Shown: positions 36,177 through 47,200, counted from the first letter of the stretch. The stretch: DNA of 53,683 nt from Melioribacter roseus (GCA_020724265.1 DYHH01000018.1:1-53683), one strand, 5' to 3'. Numbers and translations: made by a program. Notes: generated by a model from the sequence alone, not told the origin.

Positions 36177-36859
36177 TGAGACCGATAATAAATTTAATCG
36201 ACAAGGAAAAAATAATATATTTTGAAGAAGTTTTATATCCAATGCAAGATAGCGTATTGGGATTAATAGATAATGAAAATTTTTATTTAACAGGAGGCAC
36301 ATGTTTATCTAGGTTTTATTACAACCATCGATATTCGGAAGATTTAGACTTTTTTTTTGACGGGGTTTCACACTCAATAAGTAGCTATGAAAAAGATTAT
36401 ATTACATACATTACTAAAATTAGAGATATTTTTGATATAAATATCACGGTAACAAGCGAGAATTTCAAAAGGATATTTGTAAACGAAAATGACATTTCTC
36501 TTAAAGTTGAATTTATTTTTGAACCCTATCCAAGAATAGGGAAGATGATAGATAAACACAACTTTAAGATCGATTCTAAAGAGAATATAGCAGTCAATAA
36601 ACTAACTGCTGCTTACACTAGAAAAACAGCAAAAGATTTTTTTGATCTTTACTTTTTACTAAAAGAATTTGATATACATGAATTATTAAGAAAAACTGAA
36701 GTAAAATTAAAGACCCCGGCATATGAAGAATTAATATTGTCACTCAAAAATTCCTTTTTTGAAGGAGAAGTGAATTCTCCAAAAGCAATAAATGAAAAAG
36801 ATTTTTTAGAGTTTGTAGATTTTTTAATTGATAATCTTCTTAACTATGCTAAACAATAA
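36176..36859 (+). CDS. AbiEii/AbiGii-type nucleotidyltransferase toxin
   Basis: 227 residues with the family's nucleotidyltransferase motif LTGGTCLSRFY (Gly40, Gly41, Thr42), the metal-binding DLDFF (Asp56, Asp58), and the C-terminal NKLTAAYTRKTAKDFFDLYFLL with the KDxxD signature. Known relatives transfer nucleotides and arrest growth, neutralised by an antitoxin. It is joined to pilC by a TAATG overlap although it has no known pilus role. The key residues look intact. Confidence 0.88.
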   Translation: MRPIINLIDKEKIIYFEEVLYPMQDSVLGLIDNENFYLTGGTCLSRFYYNHRYSEDLDFFFDGVSHSISSYEKDYITYITKIRDIFDINITVTSENFKRIFVNENDISLKVEFIFEPYPRIGKMIDKHNFKIDSKENIAVNKLTAAYTRKTAKDFFDLYFLLKEFDIHELLRKTEVKLKTPAYEELILSLKNSFFEGEVNSPKAINEKDFLEFVDFLIDNLLNYAKQ

Positions 36860-37145
36860 ACTAAATAAATATTTTTGGGATAGCTCAAGAGAGAGTTTTT
36901 CGGAGGAATTTCAACTCAGAAGAATTATTGAATACGCTTCATTCCCGGATTTAATTCAAACACCTTTTGATTTGGTGCGCAGAAATATCAATAAGATAGA
37001 TTTGAGTATTTTGCGAACAAATAAAAGTAGAATTGAGTTATTAAACGTATTGAAACACTATCTTGTAAAAAGTAATTCATGGGAAGAAGCAATTAAAGAG
37101 TATGTTAGTGATTGCCTAAGCCAAGAGCATATATTGGGAAATTAA
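36846..37145 (+). CDS. Putative partner/antitoxin of the AbiEii toxin
   Basis: 99 residues from ATG 36846, overlapping the toxin end by 14 nt (an ATG at 36828 is also in frame). The sequence NKYFWDSSRESFSEEFQLRRIIEYASFPD resembles small proteins with an FWD motif that I recall beside AbiEii-like toxins. No helix-turn-helix is obvious. The antitoxin role is inferred from the pairing. Having it downstream of the toxin is the reverse of common toxin-antitoxin order. Confidence 0.65.
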   Translation: MLNNKLNKYFWDSSRESFSEEFQLRRIIEYASFPDLIQTPFDLVRRNINKIDLSILRTNKSRIELLNVLKHYLVKSNSWEEAIKEYVSDCLSQEHILGN

Positions 37146-37200
37146 ACTTTTACTATTAACAAAATTTTATAAACTTCACATAAATTAAAGAAAACATATT

Positions 37201-38994
37201 ATGATTGATACACAACTCGAAATGACTGATAAGATTGGTTACTTATTACTTAAGAAAGGAATAATTGACGCAAAAATTCTTGAAGATGCATTAAAGATAA
37301 AAGCGAGTGATCAAGCTAAATTAAAAAGAAATCTTGCTCAAATTTTGGTAGATGAATTTAATTTCGATCATGATACGATTTTTAGAGAAGTTGCCGTGCT
37401 TTATGCGTTTAAAGAACTAAATCTTCACATAGAAAATTTACCTGAAGAAAGAATTGCAGAATTACGAAAAATGATTCAAGCTCAGAATGAAGATACAAAG
37501 CAGATGCTTCTTGAACATCGTGTTATTCCGTATAAATTTGATGAACGGCAAAGAGATAAACTTATTCTTGCTGCCGTTGATCCTACAGACCGCTCATTAT
37601 CTAAAATAGCGTTTAATCTTAATGCTAAAAAATATGAAATAAATTATCTAAGAAAACGAGATTACGATAAACTTATAGATATACTTCTCCCTCCCGAAAA
37701 TGAATTTTTAAAAATGATTGAAGAAGCAGATGAAGAAATGTATGTCCATGAAGAACCCGATGCACAATTAGATGAAGAAGAATTAGATGCGGAAATCAAT
37801 AAATCAGCTTTAATAAATTTGATAGAAGCCGCACTAATTGAAGGTGTAAGACGCGGAGTTTCCGATGTACACATTGTTCCCAAATCTTCAACTCGAACTG
37901 AAATTCATTTTAGAGTTGACGGTAAACTTCAGTTATGGCATGCACAAGAGGGAACTCTGCCTGAAGCTTTAATGGCTGTTGTAAAAGATCGATCCAAGGG
38001 TTTGGATAGATTTGAAAGAGAGAGAGCTCAAGACGGCTTTATTCAAAGAGAAATTGACGGGCATATTATTCGATACAGAGTTTCCGTTTTACCTATGGTT
38101 GGTACCGAACTACGTAATAAATTTGAAAGTATTGTTATTCGTATTCTCGATGATAGAAAAGTTATTAAGGATTTATCGAAACTTGGACTTGTTGGTTACG
38201 GCAAGTCTGCATTTGAAAAAGCTATCAGACAGCCGCAAGGTATGGTTATCTTAACGGGTCCAACCGGTTCCGGTAAAAGTACAACTCTTATAGCAGCTCT
38301 ATATCAAGTAGTTACTCCTCAAGTCAATGTTCTTACGGTAGAAGACCCGGTGGAATATGTTATTGAAGGTGCACGCCAATTAAAAATTGGTCATAAGATG
38401 AATTTTGAACAGGCAATCCGTGCAATTCTTCGTCATGATCCTGATATTGTATTGGTTGGTGAGATGCGTGACAAAGAAACAGCCGAGACTGCAATCAAAC
38501 TTGCAAATACCGGTCACTTAACATTTTCAACACTTCACACTAACGATGCACCAAGTGCTATTTCACGATTATTCAAAATGGGTGTTGAACCCTTCTTGAT
38601 TGCTTATGCAATTAATCTTATTGTTGCTCAGAGACTTATAAGAAAACTTTGCAGCGATTGTAAAAAAAGAGTATCTAAAATCGATGATAAAGTAATTGAA
38701 TCTGCCGGAATTAAAATTGAAGAATGGAAAGATGCCGAAATTTACGAAGCAGTTGGTTGCCCAAAATGTAACAACACAGGTTATAAAGGAAGAATGGCAA
38801 TTCATGAAGCATTATATTTTACAAAAGAATTACGTGAAATTATTGTAAGATCAGGTGAGGAAGTTGATGAGGAAAAAGTAAGGGTACAATCCAAAAAGGA
38901 CGGTACAAAAAATTTACGTGAGTCGGGGTTTGAAAAAGTTAGATCGGGTCTTACATCAATTCAAGAAGTGCTTGCAGCCACAACGGAGGATTAA
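37201..38994 (+). CDS. pilB: Type IV pilus extension ATPase PilB
   Basis: 597-residue GspE/PilB ATPase that powers pilin polymerisation. An N-terminal MshEN-like domain (about 1-160) is followed by an acidic linker, then the ATPase with Walker A GPTGSGKSTT (Lys359), Asp box, Walker B DPDIVLVGEMRD, and a zinc-binding CSDC/CPKC pair that marks PilB/GspE rather than PilT. The gene resumes the pilus operon after the toxin pair with 55 nt of spacer. Confidence 0.94.
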   Translation: MIDTQLEMTDKIGYLLLKKGIIDAKILEDALKIKASDQAKLKRNLAQILVDEFNFDHDTIFREVAVLYAFKELNLHIENLPEERIAELRKMIQAQNEDTKQMLLEHRVIPYKFDERQRDKLILAAVDPTDRSLSKIAFNLNAKKYEINYLRKRDYDKLIDILLPPENEFLKMIEEADEEMYVHEEPDAQLDEEELDAEINKSALINLIEAALIEGVRRGVSDVHIVPKSSTRTEIHFRVDGKLQLWHAQEGTLPEALMAVVKDRSKGLDRFERERAQDGFIQREIDGHIIRYRVSVLPMVGTELRNKFESIVIRILDDRKVIKDLSKLGLVGYGKSAFEKAIRQPQGMVILTGPTGSGKSTTLIAALYQVVTPQVNVLTVEDPVEYVIEGARQLKIGHKMNFEQAIRAILRHDPDIVLVGEMRDKETAETAIKLANTGHLTFSTLHTNDAPSAISRLFKMGVEPFLIAYAINLIVAQRLIRKLCSDCKKRVSKIDDKVIESAGIKIEEWKDAEIYEAVGCPKCNNTGYKGRMAIHEALYFTKELREIIVRSGEEVDEEKVRVQSKKDGTKNLRESGFEKVRSGLTSIQEVLAATTED

Positions 38995-38997
38995 AAT

Positions 38998-40221
38998 TTG
39001 GAAGATGCTCGTCAAATTTTAGCAGCATTTACTCAAAGTATTCCGCAATCGGTACTTGGTCCAGAGAGAACTGAGTATATTTTAGAAAAAATTGAAACCC
39101 TTTCCGACGAAGACCGGCTGAAACTTATTAAATATGTTAATGCAATATTATCTGTAATGATTGAACGTGAAGCTTCCGATATTGAAATTGGAGGAGAAGG
39201 TTCCGGCGGTTTTGTATGGTTTAGAATTTTTGGTGACAAGAAACGTATTGAGCAAATTCCAAAATTGACCCCTGATGAATCAACAGCTCTTATTTCAAGT
39301 CTTATTAACAAAAACCAGCGTGAAGTATTATCTAAAGTTAGAAACTTAGATTTCAGCTATACTTTTTACCATGCCAAATTAGGAAAGAACTTAAGGTTTA
39401 GAGCTGATGCTTATTTTGATTTAGATGCGTTGGCACTTAATATGCGTGCAATATCTGCAACTATAAGACCGCTGGACTCATTGGAGTTTCACCCGTACGC
39501 TGTTAAAATGATGAGTCATAACTTCATGAAGTTCGGTTTATCGTTAGTTACCGGCATTACAGGTTCGGGTAAATCTACTACGTTAGATTCAATAATTGAT
39601 TACCATAACCGGTTCGATCCAGCGCATGTTGTTATTATTGCGTCACCGGTTGAATACGTTCATAAATCAAATGCTTGTATAATTCGACACAGAGAAGTGG
39701 GCAGAGATGTACTTGGCTTTAAGGAAGGAGTAATTCAGGCTTTACGTCAAGATCCAGATATAATTGTAATTGGTGAAATGAGAGATCCCGAAACAATTAT
39801 GGCAGCCCTGGAAGTAACCGATACCGGTCACAAAGTCTTTTCTACTCTTCATACTTCATCTGCAGTTGAATCTTTGGATAGAATTATTGCAGAAGTTGAA
39901 CCTGCAGAACAAGAAAGAGTTCGAAATAGATTGGCAGATGTTCTTGTTTCGGTTGTTTCACAAAAATTAGTTCCTACATTGGATGGCAAGCGTGTTATGG
40001 CAAAAGAAGTTCTTGTTGTTACTCCAAGTGTTAAAGCCGCCATAAAAAACAATAATACCGGCGAAATTTACGGTATGATAAACCAGGGTGCCCCGCAAGG
40101 AATGGTTACTATGGAACAAGATTTGCTTAGATTATTCAAGGAAAGGAAAATATCCAAGGATAATGCTATTGCTTATTCCAACAATAAAACAAGAATGCTT
40201 CAGTTAATGAGGGCAGTCTAA
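38998..40221 (+). CDS. pilT: Type IV pilus retraction ATPase PilT
   Basis: 407 residues starting at TTG 38998, fixed by GGAGG at 38985-38989. The PilT-type core has Walker A GITGSGKSTT (Lys192), Walker B DPDIIVIGEMRDPET and the GHKVFSTLHT motif; the zinc cysteines of PilB are absent. A dedicated retraction motor argues for a dynamic type IV pilus rather than a type II secretion system. Confidence 0.9.
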   Translation: MEDARQILAAFTQSIPQSVLGPERTEYILEKIETLSDEDRLKLIKYVNAILSVMIEREASDIEIGGEGSGGFVWFRIFGDKKRIEQIPKLTPDESTALISSLINKNQREVLSKVRNLDFSYTFYHAKLGKNLRFRADAYFDLDALALNMRAISATIRPLDSLEFHPYAVKMMSHNFMKFGLSLVTGITGSGKSTTLDSIIDYHNRFDPAHVVIIASPVEYVHKSNACIIRHREVGRDVLGFKEGVIQALRQDPDIIVIGEMRDPETIMAALEVTDTGHKVFSTLHTSSAVESLDRIIAEVEPAEQERVRNRLADVLVSVVSQKLVPTLDGKRVMAKEVLVVTPSVKAAIKNNNTGEIYGMINQGAPQGMVTMEQDLLRLFKERKISKDNAIAYSNNKTRMLQLMRAV

Positions 40222-40224
40222 TTA

Positions 40225-41805
40225 ATGAAACCTTATGTCTTTATATATTGCGAGGGTTCGGATACCAAAATTGTTGTAGCAACGCAGGATAAAGAAGGTA
40301 TTCGCATTTTAAGAACAGTAACATTAAATGCTGCATCTGTTAAAGCAGATTCAATGCCTTCGGAGGAAAAATTTGAAGATTTCAGCATGGAAGGTGTCTC
40401 GGAAGACTTCAAATTTGATGATATTGGTGGTTCTGATAGTGAGGGCGGTGGTCTTTCAAATACTGAAATTGGAAACATTGCCGCTGGTTTAGAAGGAATT
40501 AATCTTAATTCCGCTAAATTTATTCTTATTGGAACCGAACCGGCTATGAACTATCATGTTTATGACGGACCTAAGGAAAAAGATAAAAAAGCGCAAATTT
40601 TAGCAATTACTACAGATATTGAGCAGTCAAAAAATATTTATGTAGCACCTGACCTGATTGATTACATACCATACAATGACAAATCATTACTTGCAGCATT
40701 TTTAGAAAATACCGTTCCTTGTATGGATTTACTCACGCAGCTTGCCGCTTATCATAAGAAAAGACATTATAAGATTCAAACAATTAAAAGTGCGGATTTA
40801 TCCCTCGCATATTATGTCGCTAATAATATTAAGTTTTTCCCCGAAGACTATACACTGATAATTTATACCGGTAAAGAATACAGCAAGTTGATCTTTTTGG
40901 AGGGTAATAAACTAAAGCATATAGGGTCTACTTTAGATATCGGGACGAAAAATTTAAGTACCTACGATGTTTATTTCTCCAAAATCCTTTTAGAGATGGA
41001 AAACGGCGGTATTCCTCAATTAGATAATGTAATACTTTGCGGTGAAGATAGATCAGAAAATTTGACGCTTTCGTTTTATGGAACATTTCCGGAAGCAAAC
41101 GTAACCGAACTTGATTTTAAGAATTTTAATACAAGCTCGCTTTCATCCGAAATAAAATCTCAACTTCCGGATTTTGCCATTCCGCTTTCTGTTGCTACCG
41201 AGTTTTTTGATGAACTCAAAAAGAAACACAAAGGAATAAATATTCTTCCAAGATTTATTGTTGAAACGCAAAAAATACTTCAATTCGGGTTACTTAGTTA
41301 TGCATTAATGCCGCTTATATTTTTAGCCACTTTTTTATTTACATATCTTACCTTAGAAAAGAACAAAGAAATTTCGGAACTTGATGTAGAAGTACAGCGG
41401 TTAACAAAACTTCAACAAGAAAATCAAGCATTGATGGACCAGATATATCCTTTGTCAAATAAAATTGCAGGTTTCGATGTAACTAAAGCAATTCTTGATT
41501 CTGCAACAGTAGGTACCGAAATTTGGGGAGAAACTTTAGATAGAATGGCTGATTTTGTTGAACGGCGAAGAAGTTTTTGGATAACAAGTATTCAAAATTT
41601 TGCACCAAACCAATTAAGAATTAACGGGTATTCCCTTTCCAGAAGTGTGCTTACCGAGTTTGCAGATTATTACGATAGCTCCGTTCTGGAAAATATTACC
41701 TTCGAACCTTTAAGAGAAAGCAACGCATTTTCTTTTAATATTACTTTACGGTTGGATGATGCACGCAGGGTCCCTTCACAATTTGGCGGAATTAATGGAC
41801 CGTAA
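40225..41805 (+). CDS. PilM-PilN-like fusion protein
   Basis: 526 residues. The N-terminal 350 or so are cytoplasmic and resemble an actin-like PilM/GspL fold, with a low-complexity acidic/Gly loop near 50-85. One membrane helix (about 355-375, LSYALMPLIFLATFLFTYL) leads to a coiled coil and a small PilN/GspL-like periplasmic domain. The design equals GspL or a PilM-PilN fusion and would dock on the PilO-like product of the next gene. The assignment is by architecture and gene order. Confidence 0.7.
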   Translation: MKPYVFIYCEGSDTKIVVATQDKEGIRILRTVTLNAASVKADSMPSEEKFEDFSMEGVSEDFKFDDIGGSDSEGGGLSNTEIGNIAAGLEGINLNSAKFILIGTEPAMNYHVYDGPKEKDKKAQILAITTDIEQSKNIYVAPDLIDYIPYNDKSLLAAFLENTVPCMDLLTQLAAYHKKRHYKIQTIKSADLSLAYYVANNIKFFPEDYTLIIYTGKEYSKLIFLEGNKLKHIGSTLDIGTKNLSTYDVYFSKILLEMENGGIPQLDNVILCGEDRSENLTLSFYGTFPEANVTELDFKNFNTSSLSSEIKSQLPDFAIPLSVATEFFDELKKKHKGINILPRFIVETQKILQFGLLSYALMPLIFLATFLFTYLTLEKNKEISELDVEVQRLTKLQQENQALMDQIYPLSNKIAGFDVTKAILDSATVGTEIWGETLDRMADFVERRRSFWITSIQNFAPNQLRINGYSLSRSVLTEFADYYDSSVLENITFEPLRESNAFSFNITLRLDDARRVPSQFGGINGP

Positions 41806-42679
41806 AACAAAAAATTCCATATTGCTTGGTATTATTCTTTTGGTGATTGTACTTATCGGCGCAGCATATACATTTTTCTATTTGGATGGAAAAATAAACG
41901 ACAGAGAAAAAAAGCTGAAAGAAATAAATCTTAACGCATACGACACAGATGATTTAATTGATCAATTACTAACATTGCAGGCAAGAGCAAACGAGCTTGA
42001 TTCTATACTTGCGCTGCGTAAATATAATGTGCCTGTCATACTTCGCCAATCAAAGTTTTTTAATTTTGTAAACAATGTTAGTTTTAATTTTTCGCCTCAT
42101 TCATTTGTTAATATAGAGTACAAAACAGTAGAAAGCGAAACACATTTTAAGAAATTTATATATGCACTAAACGGAACTGCTACATTTAACGATCTTTATA
42201 AACTGATCTATGCGATAGAGCAAAGTAAAGAACTTAAAAAAGTTTCGAATGTTACTGTATCAAACTTTGTTAAAGTTGATGAGGACGGATTCCCACATTA
42301 CTTAGTATCGTTTCGACTTGATGCATCGGTTTATTTTTCGGATAATGACCGTTTTGCTTCCTCAACACTTAAGGAAAATAGGTTAACAGCAAATCCATTA
42401 TACGATGTATTTTATCCGTTAATTAGAAATGAAATACCACCTAATATTAATAACCTCCTTGACGTTCAGACCGCACAACTTTTAGCTCTTATTCCCGAAG
42501 GTGCTTTTCTTGCCGATAGTAAAGGAAATACATACCTGCTTTGGGAAGGAGATGAAGTATACCTCGGTTACTTAACCGATATTGATTATCAAAATAGTGC
42601 AGTTAATTTTATTTTGAACAAGGGAGGAATTATAGAAAAAGTGAATTTAAGTTTAGTAGAAAAAAACATGAGTAAATAA
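41795..42679 (+). CDS. PilO-PilP-like fusion protein
   Basis: 294 residues from ATG 41795; GGCGGA lies 4 nt upstream, and the start sits inside the previous gene. One N-terminal membrane helix (about 9-29), a short coiled coil, and a PilO-like ferredoxin fold (about 65-180). The last 90 residues (LALIPEGAFLADSKGNTYLLWEGDEVYLGYLTDI) resemble the beta-domain of PilP/GspC that contacts the secretin. Function is inferred from order and fold features. Confidence 0.65.
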   Translation: MDRKTKNSILLGIILLVIVLIGAAYTFFYLDGKINDREKKLKEINLNAYDTDDLIDQLLTLQARANELDSILALRKYNVPVILRQSKFFNFVNNVSFNFSPHSFVNIEYKTVESETHFKKFIYALNGTATFNDLYKLIYAIEQSKELKKVSNVTVSNFVKVDEDGFPHYLVSFRLDASVYFSDNDRFASSTLKENRLTANPLYDVFYPLIRNEIPPNINNLLDVQTAQLLALIPEGAFLADSKGNTYLLWEGDEVYLGYLTDIDYQNSAVNFILNKGGIIEKVNLSLVEKNMSK

Positions 42680-42680
42680 A

Positions 42681-43931
42681 ATGAAAAAATTACTTTTATT
42701 ATTTCTCTTAATTTCGTGCGCTGTTCCGATCTTTGGGCAGAGAGACCTTGAAAAGATGCTGAGCGATTATAAGAATCCTGCTGAACTTGTCACTTTATCG
42801 CCGGAAATTCCCTTTGAACAGGCTCTCGAAGTATTAAATAAATTAAGTGAAAAATTTACCGGGCAGAGAATGGTTTCTACTGCCGGTTTCGATCAACCGA
42901 TTGGTATTAAAATCGAGAACATGCATTATCTTCAGGCTTTTAAAATTATTGTTCAATACAACAACTTAATCTATGAAGAAAAACCGGAAGTATATATTGT
43001 TAAAAGAAAAGACGATGCAAAAGTTGAGAGATCTGCTCAAACATATGCAGCTGTAGATTCTCGTGAAGTTCAAATTTCGGCAATATTTTTTGAAGCAAAT
43101 ATTTCGGAGATGCGTTCGCGTGGAATTAATTGGCAGTTTTTACTTTCACGAAGCGGACTGAATATAGGCTCAGAGTTTAAGTCTTTCTTGGAAAGTGAAA
43201 CCGGAAGTGCTGGTGGCGGAACCACCGAACAGCAATCACCTCCTGATTTTAATATTAGTGCTAGTTCCGAATATACTATGGGTGAATTTGAAGGAACGGC
43301 AGAAGGTATATTCAAATTTTTTGAAGAAGAAAATCTCGGTGAAATAATTGCTCGTCCTTCTATTACGGTTCGCGACGCTAATGTCGGAAAGATTCAAATT
43401 GGGCAGGATATCTCTATAAAACAACGCGACTTTGCCGGTAATGTAATTGATGTTTTTGTCCCCACCGGAACAATATTGCAAATAACTCCTTACATTTATT
43501 CCGAAGACGGACTTGATTATATTCTGTTAAAAATTAACGCAGAAAGAAGTACTGCTCCAACCATTACAGAGTTATCGACTATTATAAACAAAACAAACGC
43601 CGCTACCGAAGTACTAATGCTTGACGGTGAAAAAACTGCAATCGGTGGATTGTTTGTAAATTCGGAAACTTCTGTAAGAAGAGGAATTCCGTTATTAAAA
43701 GATCTACCATGGTGGTTTTTCGGGTTACGTTACATTTTCGGTTATGATGAAGTGACAATCACAAAAAACGAAACCATTATTATGTTGGAAGCAAAAATTT
43801 TACCGTCGCTGAAGGAAAGGATGACAGAGAAGAAAGAGGGTAAGGATGTAATGAAAGATTATAGAGAAGAAGCAACAAAATCTTTGCAGCAGTACAAAAC
43901 AAAAAAGGATGACAACGAGGACGAGGATTAA
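42681..43931 (+). CDS. pilQ: Type IV pilus secretin, PilQ-like
   Basis: 416-residue outer-membrane channel protein, short for a secretin. The signal region MKKLLLLFLLISCAVPIFGQ could be cut before Gln or modified at the Cys of LISC. One N-domain (about 40-110) precedes the secretin core, with VQISAIFFEANISEMRSRGINW and IIARPSITVRDANVGKIQIGQ, and ends in a Lys/Glu-rich tail. Few N-domains suggest that the PilP-like part of the previous product contacts it directly. Confidence 0.9.
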   Translation: MKKLLLLFLLISCAVPIFGQRDLEKMLSDYKNPAELVTLSPEIPFEQALEVLNKLSEKFTGQRMVSTAGFDQPIGIKIENMHYLQAFKIIVQYNNLIYEEKPEVYIVKRKDDAKVERSAQTYAAVDSREVQISAIFFEANISEMRSRGINWQFLLSRSGLNIGSEFKSFLESETGSAGGGTTEQQSPPDFNISASSEYTMGEFEGTAEGIFKFFEEENLGEIIARPSITVRDANVGKIQIGQDISIKQRDFAGNVIDVFVPTGTILQITPYIYSEDGLDYILLKINAERSTAPTITELSTIINKTNAATEVLMLDGEKTAIGGLFVNSETSVRRGIPLLKDLPWWFFGLRYIFGYDEVTITKNETIIMLEAKILPSLKERMTEKKEGKDVMKDYREEATKSLQQYKTKKDDNEDED

Positions 43932-43933
43932 AA

Positions 43934-44299
43934 ATGGAATCCTTATTAATTGTTGATGATGATATAAACTTGTGTGAAGCTCTTTCCGATGAGTTGAAAG
44001 AAGTCGGTTATGAGGTTAACTATGTTAATAATGCAGATGCCGCACTTGTTTATTTAGACAACAATCAAGTTGATCTTCTTCTGCTTGATCTTAAAATGCC
44101 TGAAAAAGACGGGTTTTATGTGCTCAAGAATCTTAAAGAAAAGGGTAATAATGTTAAGGTAATTGTTCTTACCGCTTACGCCGACGTAAAAAGCGCTATT
44201 GATTCCGCTAAAATGGGGGCTTCGGATTTTGTCAGCAAACCGTATGATCTGGATGAGCTGATTATTACAATTCGAAAAGTATTGCAAAGAATACAATGA
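43934..44299 (+). CDS. Single-domain response regulator
   Basis: 121-residue receiver without an output domain: Asp8-Asp9-Asp10, phosphoacceptor Asp52 in LLLLDLKMPEKDG, Thr in VLTAYAD, and Lys in SKPYD. It lies 2 nt after the secretin gene and overlaps the kinase gene (ATGA), so it probably signals within the pilus locus like PilG/PilH or CheY-type receivers. Confidence 0.92.
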   Translation: MESLLIVDDDINLCEALSDELKEVGYEVNYVNNADAALVYLDNNQVDLLLLDLKMPEKDGFYVLKNLKEKGNNVKVIVLTAYADVKSAIDSAKMGASDFVSKPYDLDELIITIRKVLQRIQ

Positions 44300-47200
44300 A
44301 AATCAATGCAAGATTATTACTACTTACATTCACAATTGTTGTTCTTGTTACCGTCTCGTCTTCAATTGTTTACTATTCTCTTACCAATAAGTTAATTGCT
44401 ACTCAGCAAAATCAGAATATTCTTAATTCTACAAACGATTTTATTTTCAATTTTCAATTAGCTGTTGAAGAAATTGATGATACATACAAACAAATCATCC
44501 AGAATAATAAAAAACTATCGCATATCAATCTCTCAAATGAATACATAGATTTTGTATTTACTCTTATTAATGACTCACAAATAAATTTTGATAATTATGC
44601 AGCAAGTTCTAATCTGGAGATAAGAAGCAGACATCTTTCGTTAATTCAATTTATGCAGGATAATCCCAATATAATATTCAAATATGATGTAAGAGATGAT
44701 AACACATATTATTACGGGAAAATAATAACTGAAAAATTATTGAATGATATTTCCGAAAAGATAAGAGCAGAAATTTCATTGATAATTAATAATGCGCCCG
44801 TTGAGCTGACAAAATCAAACTCCAACACTTTGTATCTTACGTCAATATTAGATGCAATAGATAATCTGAAATACAAAAATCAATTTGATATTTACTACAA
44901 CACATATCAGCGCTGGGATTTTTACGCTACTTATTATATTCCAACAACACTGCTTACAAAAGATACGAAAATTGGTTTCGTAATATTTAATCCTTCGGAA
45001 GATGTTGTTGAGTTCAGATATAATGCCGGAATTATTGCTGTGTTGATTACATCATCGGGTATAGCACTTGCTCTAATTTTAGTATTGCTTTTCACATCCA
45101 AACTACGCTCGCAAATATCGAATTTAAGTTATGCATCGGAAGTTATTGGAAAAGGAAATTTAGATCATCGAGTACCTGTTGATTCGAAAAACGAACTTGG
45201 TAAACTCGGACAGGCTTTCAATAAAATGCTTGATGATCTCAACGATCAAAAGCAAGCGGAGAAAGAATATACCGAGTTTATTACTCTGTTAAATCAAAAG
45301 CCGAGTTTGCACGAAATTGCAGAAGCAGCAATTCAGAAAATAATTAAGGCAACCGGCATCTCATTTGGAGTGCTGTACTTAGTTGAAGAAAAAGATAGCT
45401 TAAGAAAAATTGCTGCCTACGGAGTTTCAAACGGCGTAAGTGAAACGAACAATAATTTTGATTATTACAGAAATGCAATTGAACAAAAAGATATTATTGA
45501 ATTTAAATTCAAGAAAAATCTTCCCGTTGTAAAAACCGGTTTAGCTGAAATAAGAATTAAATATACTATCATTGTTCCTATAATCTACGGTAATAATGTT
45601 GTTGCGGTTGCAGAACTTGCCTCGGAAGAAATCCCTGGAAAAGATGTACGAGCATATCTTTTGAATATTCGAGAACAACTTGCCATTGGTATTATTAACG
45701 GAAGTTCTTTTGAAAAGTTGAAAATTCTGGTCGATGATCTTAAAAAGCTTAACGTAGAATATGAAAATCAAAATAAGGAATTACGGGAACTGCATCATAA
45801 ATTAAAAATAAAAGCCGATGAACTAAACCTTGAAAGAATAAAAGCTCTTGAATCAACAAAGTTAAAATCGCAATTCCTAACCAACATAACGCACGAGTTA
45901 AAGACACCGCTTAATTCTATCATCGGTTTATCCGACTTGATTAATAAAGATGAAACTCTAAATCTGCCGCATAAGAACAGGTTGAATGTTATAATAAGAA
46001 ACGGGAAAAAATTATTAAACCTTATAAATAATATTTTAGAGTACTCTAAAGCTGAAGCCGGTAAAACGATAATAAAAAACGAAACCTTTTTACTCAATAA
46101 TTTTATTGAAGAGATTAATTCTTTCATATTACCGATCGCAAACGAAAAAGGACTGAATTATATTTGCAATGCACCTGAAGAAACATCCGTTGTGTTGTAC
46201 ATTGATAAAGCTAAACTCGAACAGGTAATTATTAATCTTCTTAATAATGCAATTAAGTTCACCGATGAAGGATTTATAAAACTTCAAGTTGATATCGAAA
46301 GCGATAATGATCTTGTTATCACTGTTGAAGATACAGGTATAGGTGTAGACGAAAAAGATAGAGAAATTATTTTTGAGGAATTCCGTCAAGCTGATGGAAC
46401 AATTTCGAGACAATACGACGGAACGGGACTTGGTTTATCAATTTGTAAAAAATTTACCGAGCTTTTGGGTGGAGAGTTTCATCTTGAAAGTGAAGTTGGA
46501 AAAGGTTCAAAGTTTACAATAAGATTGTTTGACGTGATTTTGAAAAAGGGTTCTTTTGAGAATATCTCCGAAGTTTTATCACAGCAGAATAAGCGTGTTA
46601 TGATACTGGAAGAAAATCCGACAAACAAGAAGTTAATAAGCGATTACCTTGCGTTAAACGACTTTCATGTTATTAATTACGAAAATGGAACAAATATTGC
46701 CGAAGAGATAAAAACACAAAATGTTTCGCGGGTTATTATAAACCAAGATTTTTTCAATAAGACCGGCTGGAAATATCTTGTCGATATCAAGAACAATGGC
46801 ACATTAAAAAATATTACTCCAATAATAATCAGTACATTCAATGAAAATAGTTACGGTTACGGGTTAGCATTTTTTGATTATATAACAACAAATAACTGCG
46901 GTCAGCAATGTGTTAACATCTTAAACGAACTTTCGGTTGAACTCGGAAGAAAATCACTTAGAATTATTTCTTTATTAACAGATACATCGGTTAATAATTT
47001 TCTTAAAAGCAATTTCAATGCGGAGATAGTTAAGAATTCGAACTACTACAAAAATATTTCGCTAAGCAAAAAAAGCGATCAGCCGGATGTAATTTTTATT
47101 GATGTAAATAAAAAATCCGTTGGTATTGTAGATCAATTTAAACATGACCGCAATACTCGAAGTATTCATTTTATAGGACTTATATCCAACAACTTTGAAG

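Noticed and set aside
37201-40221. Type II secretion system instead of type IV pilus
   Set aside because: Two ATPases, one of PilT type, plus paired major-pilin-like genes fit a retractile pilus; no GspC-GspM set or pseudopilin series is present. A hybrid role cannot be fully excluded.
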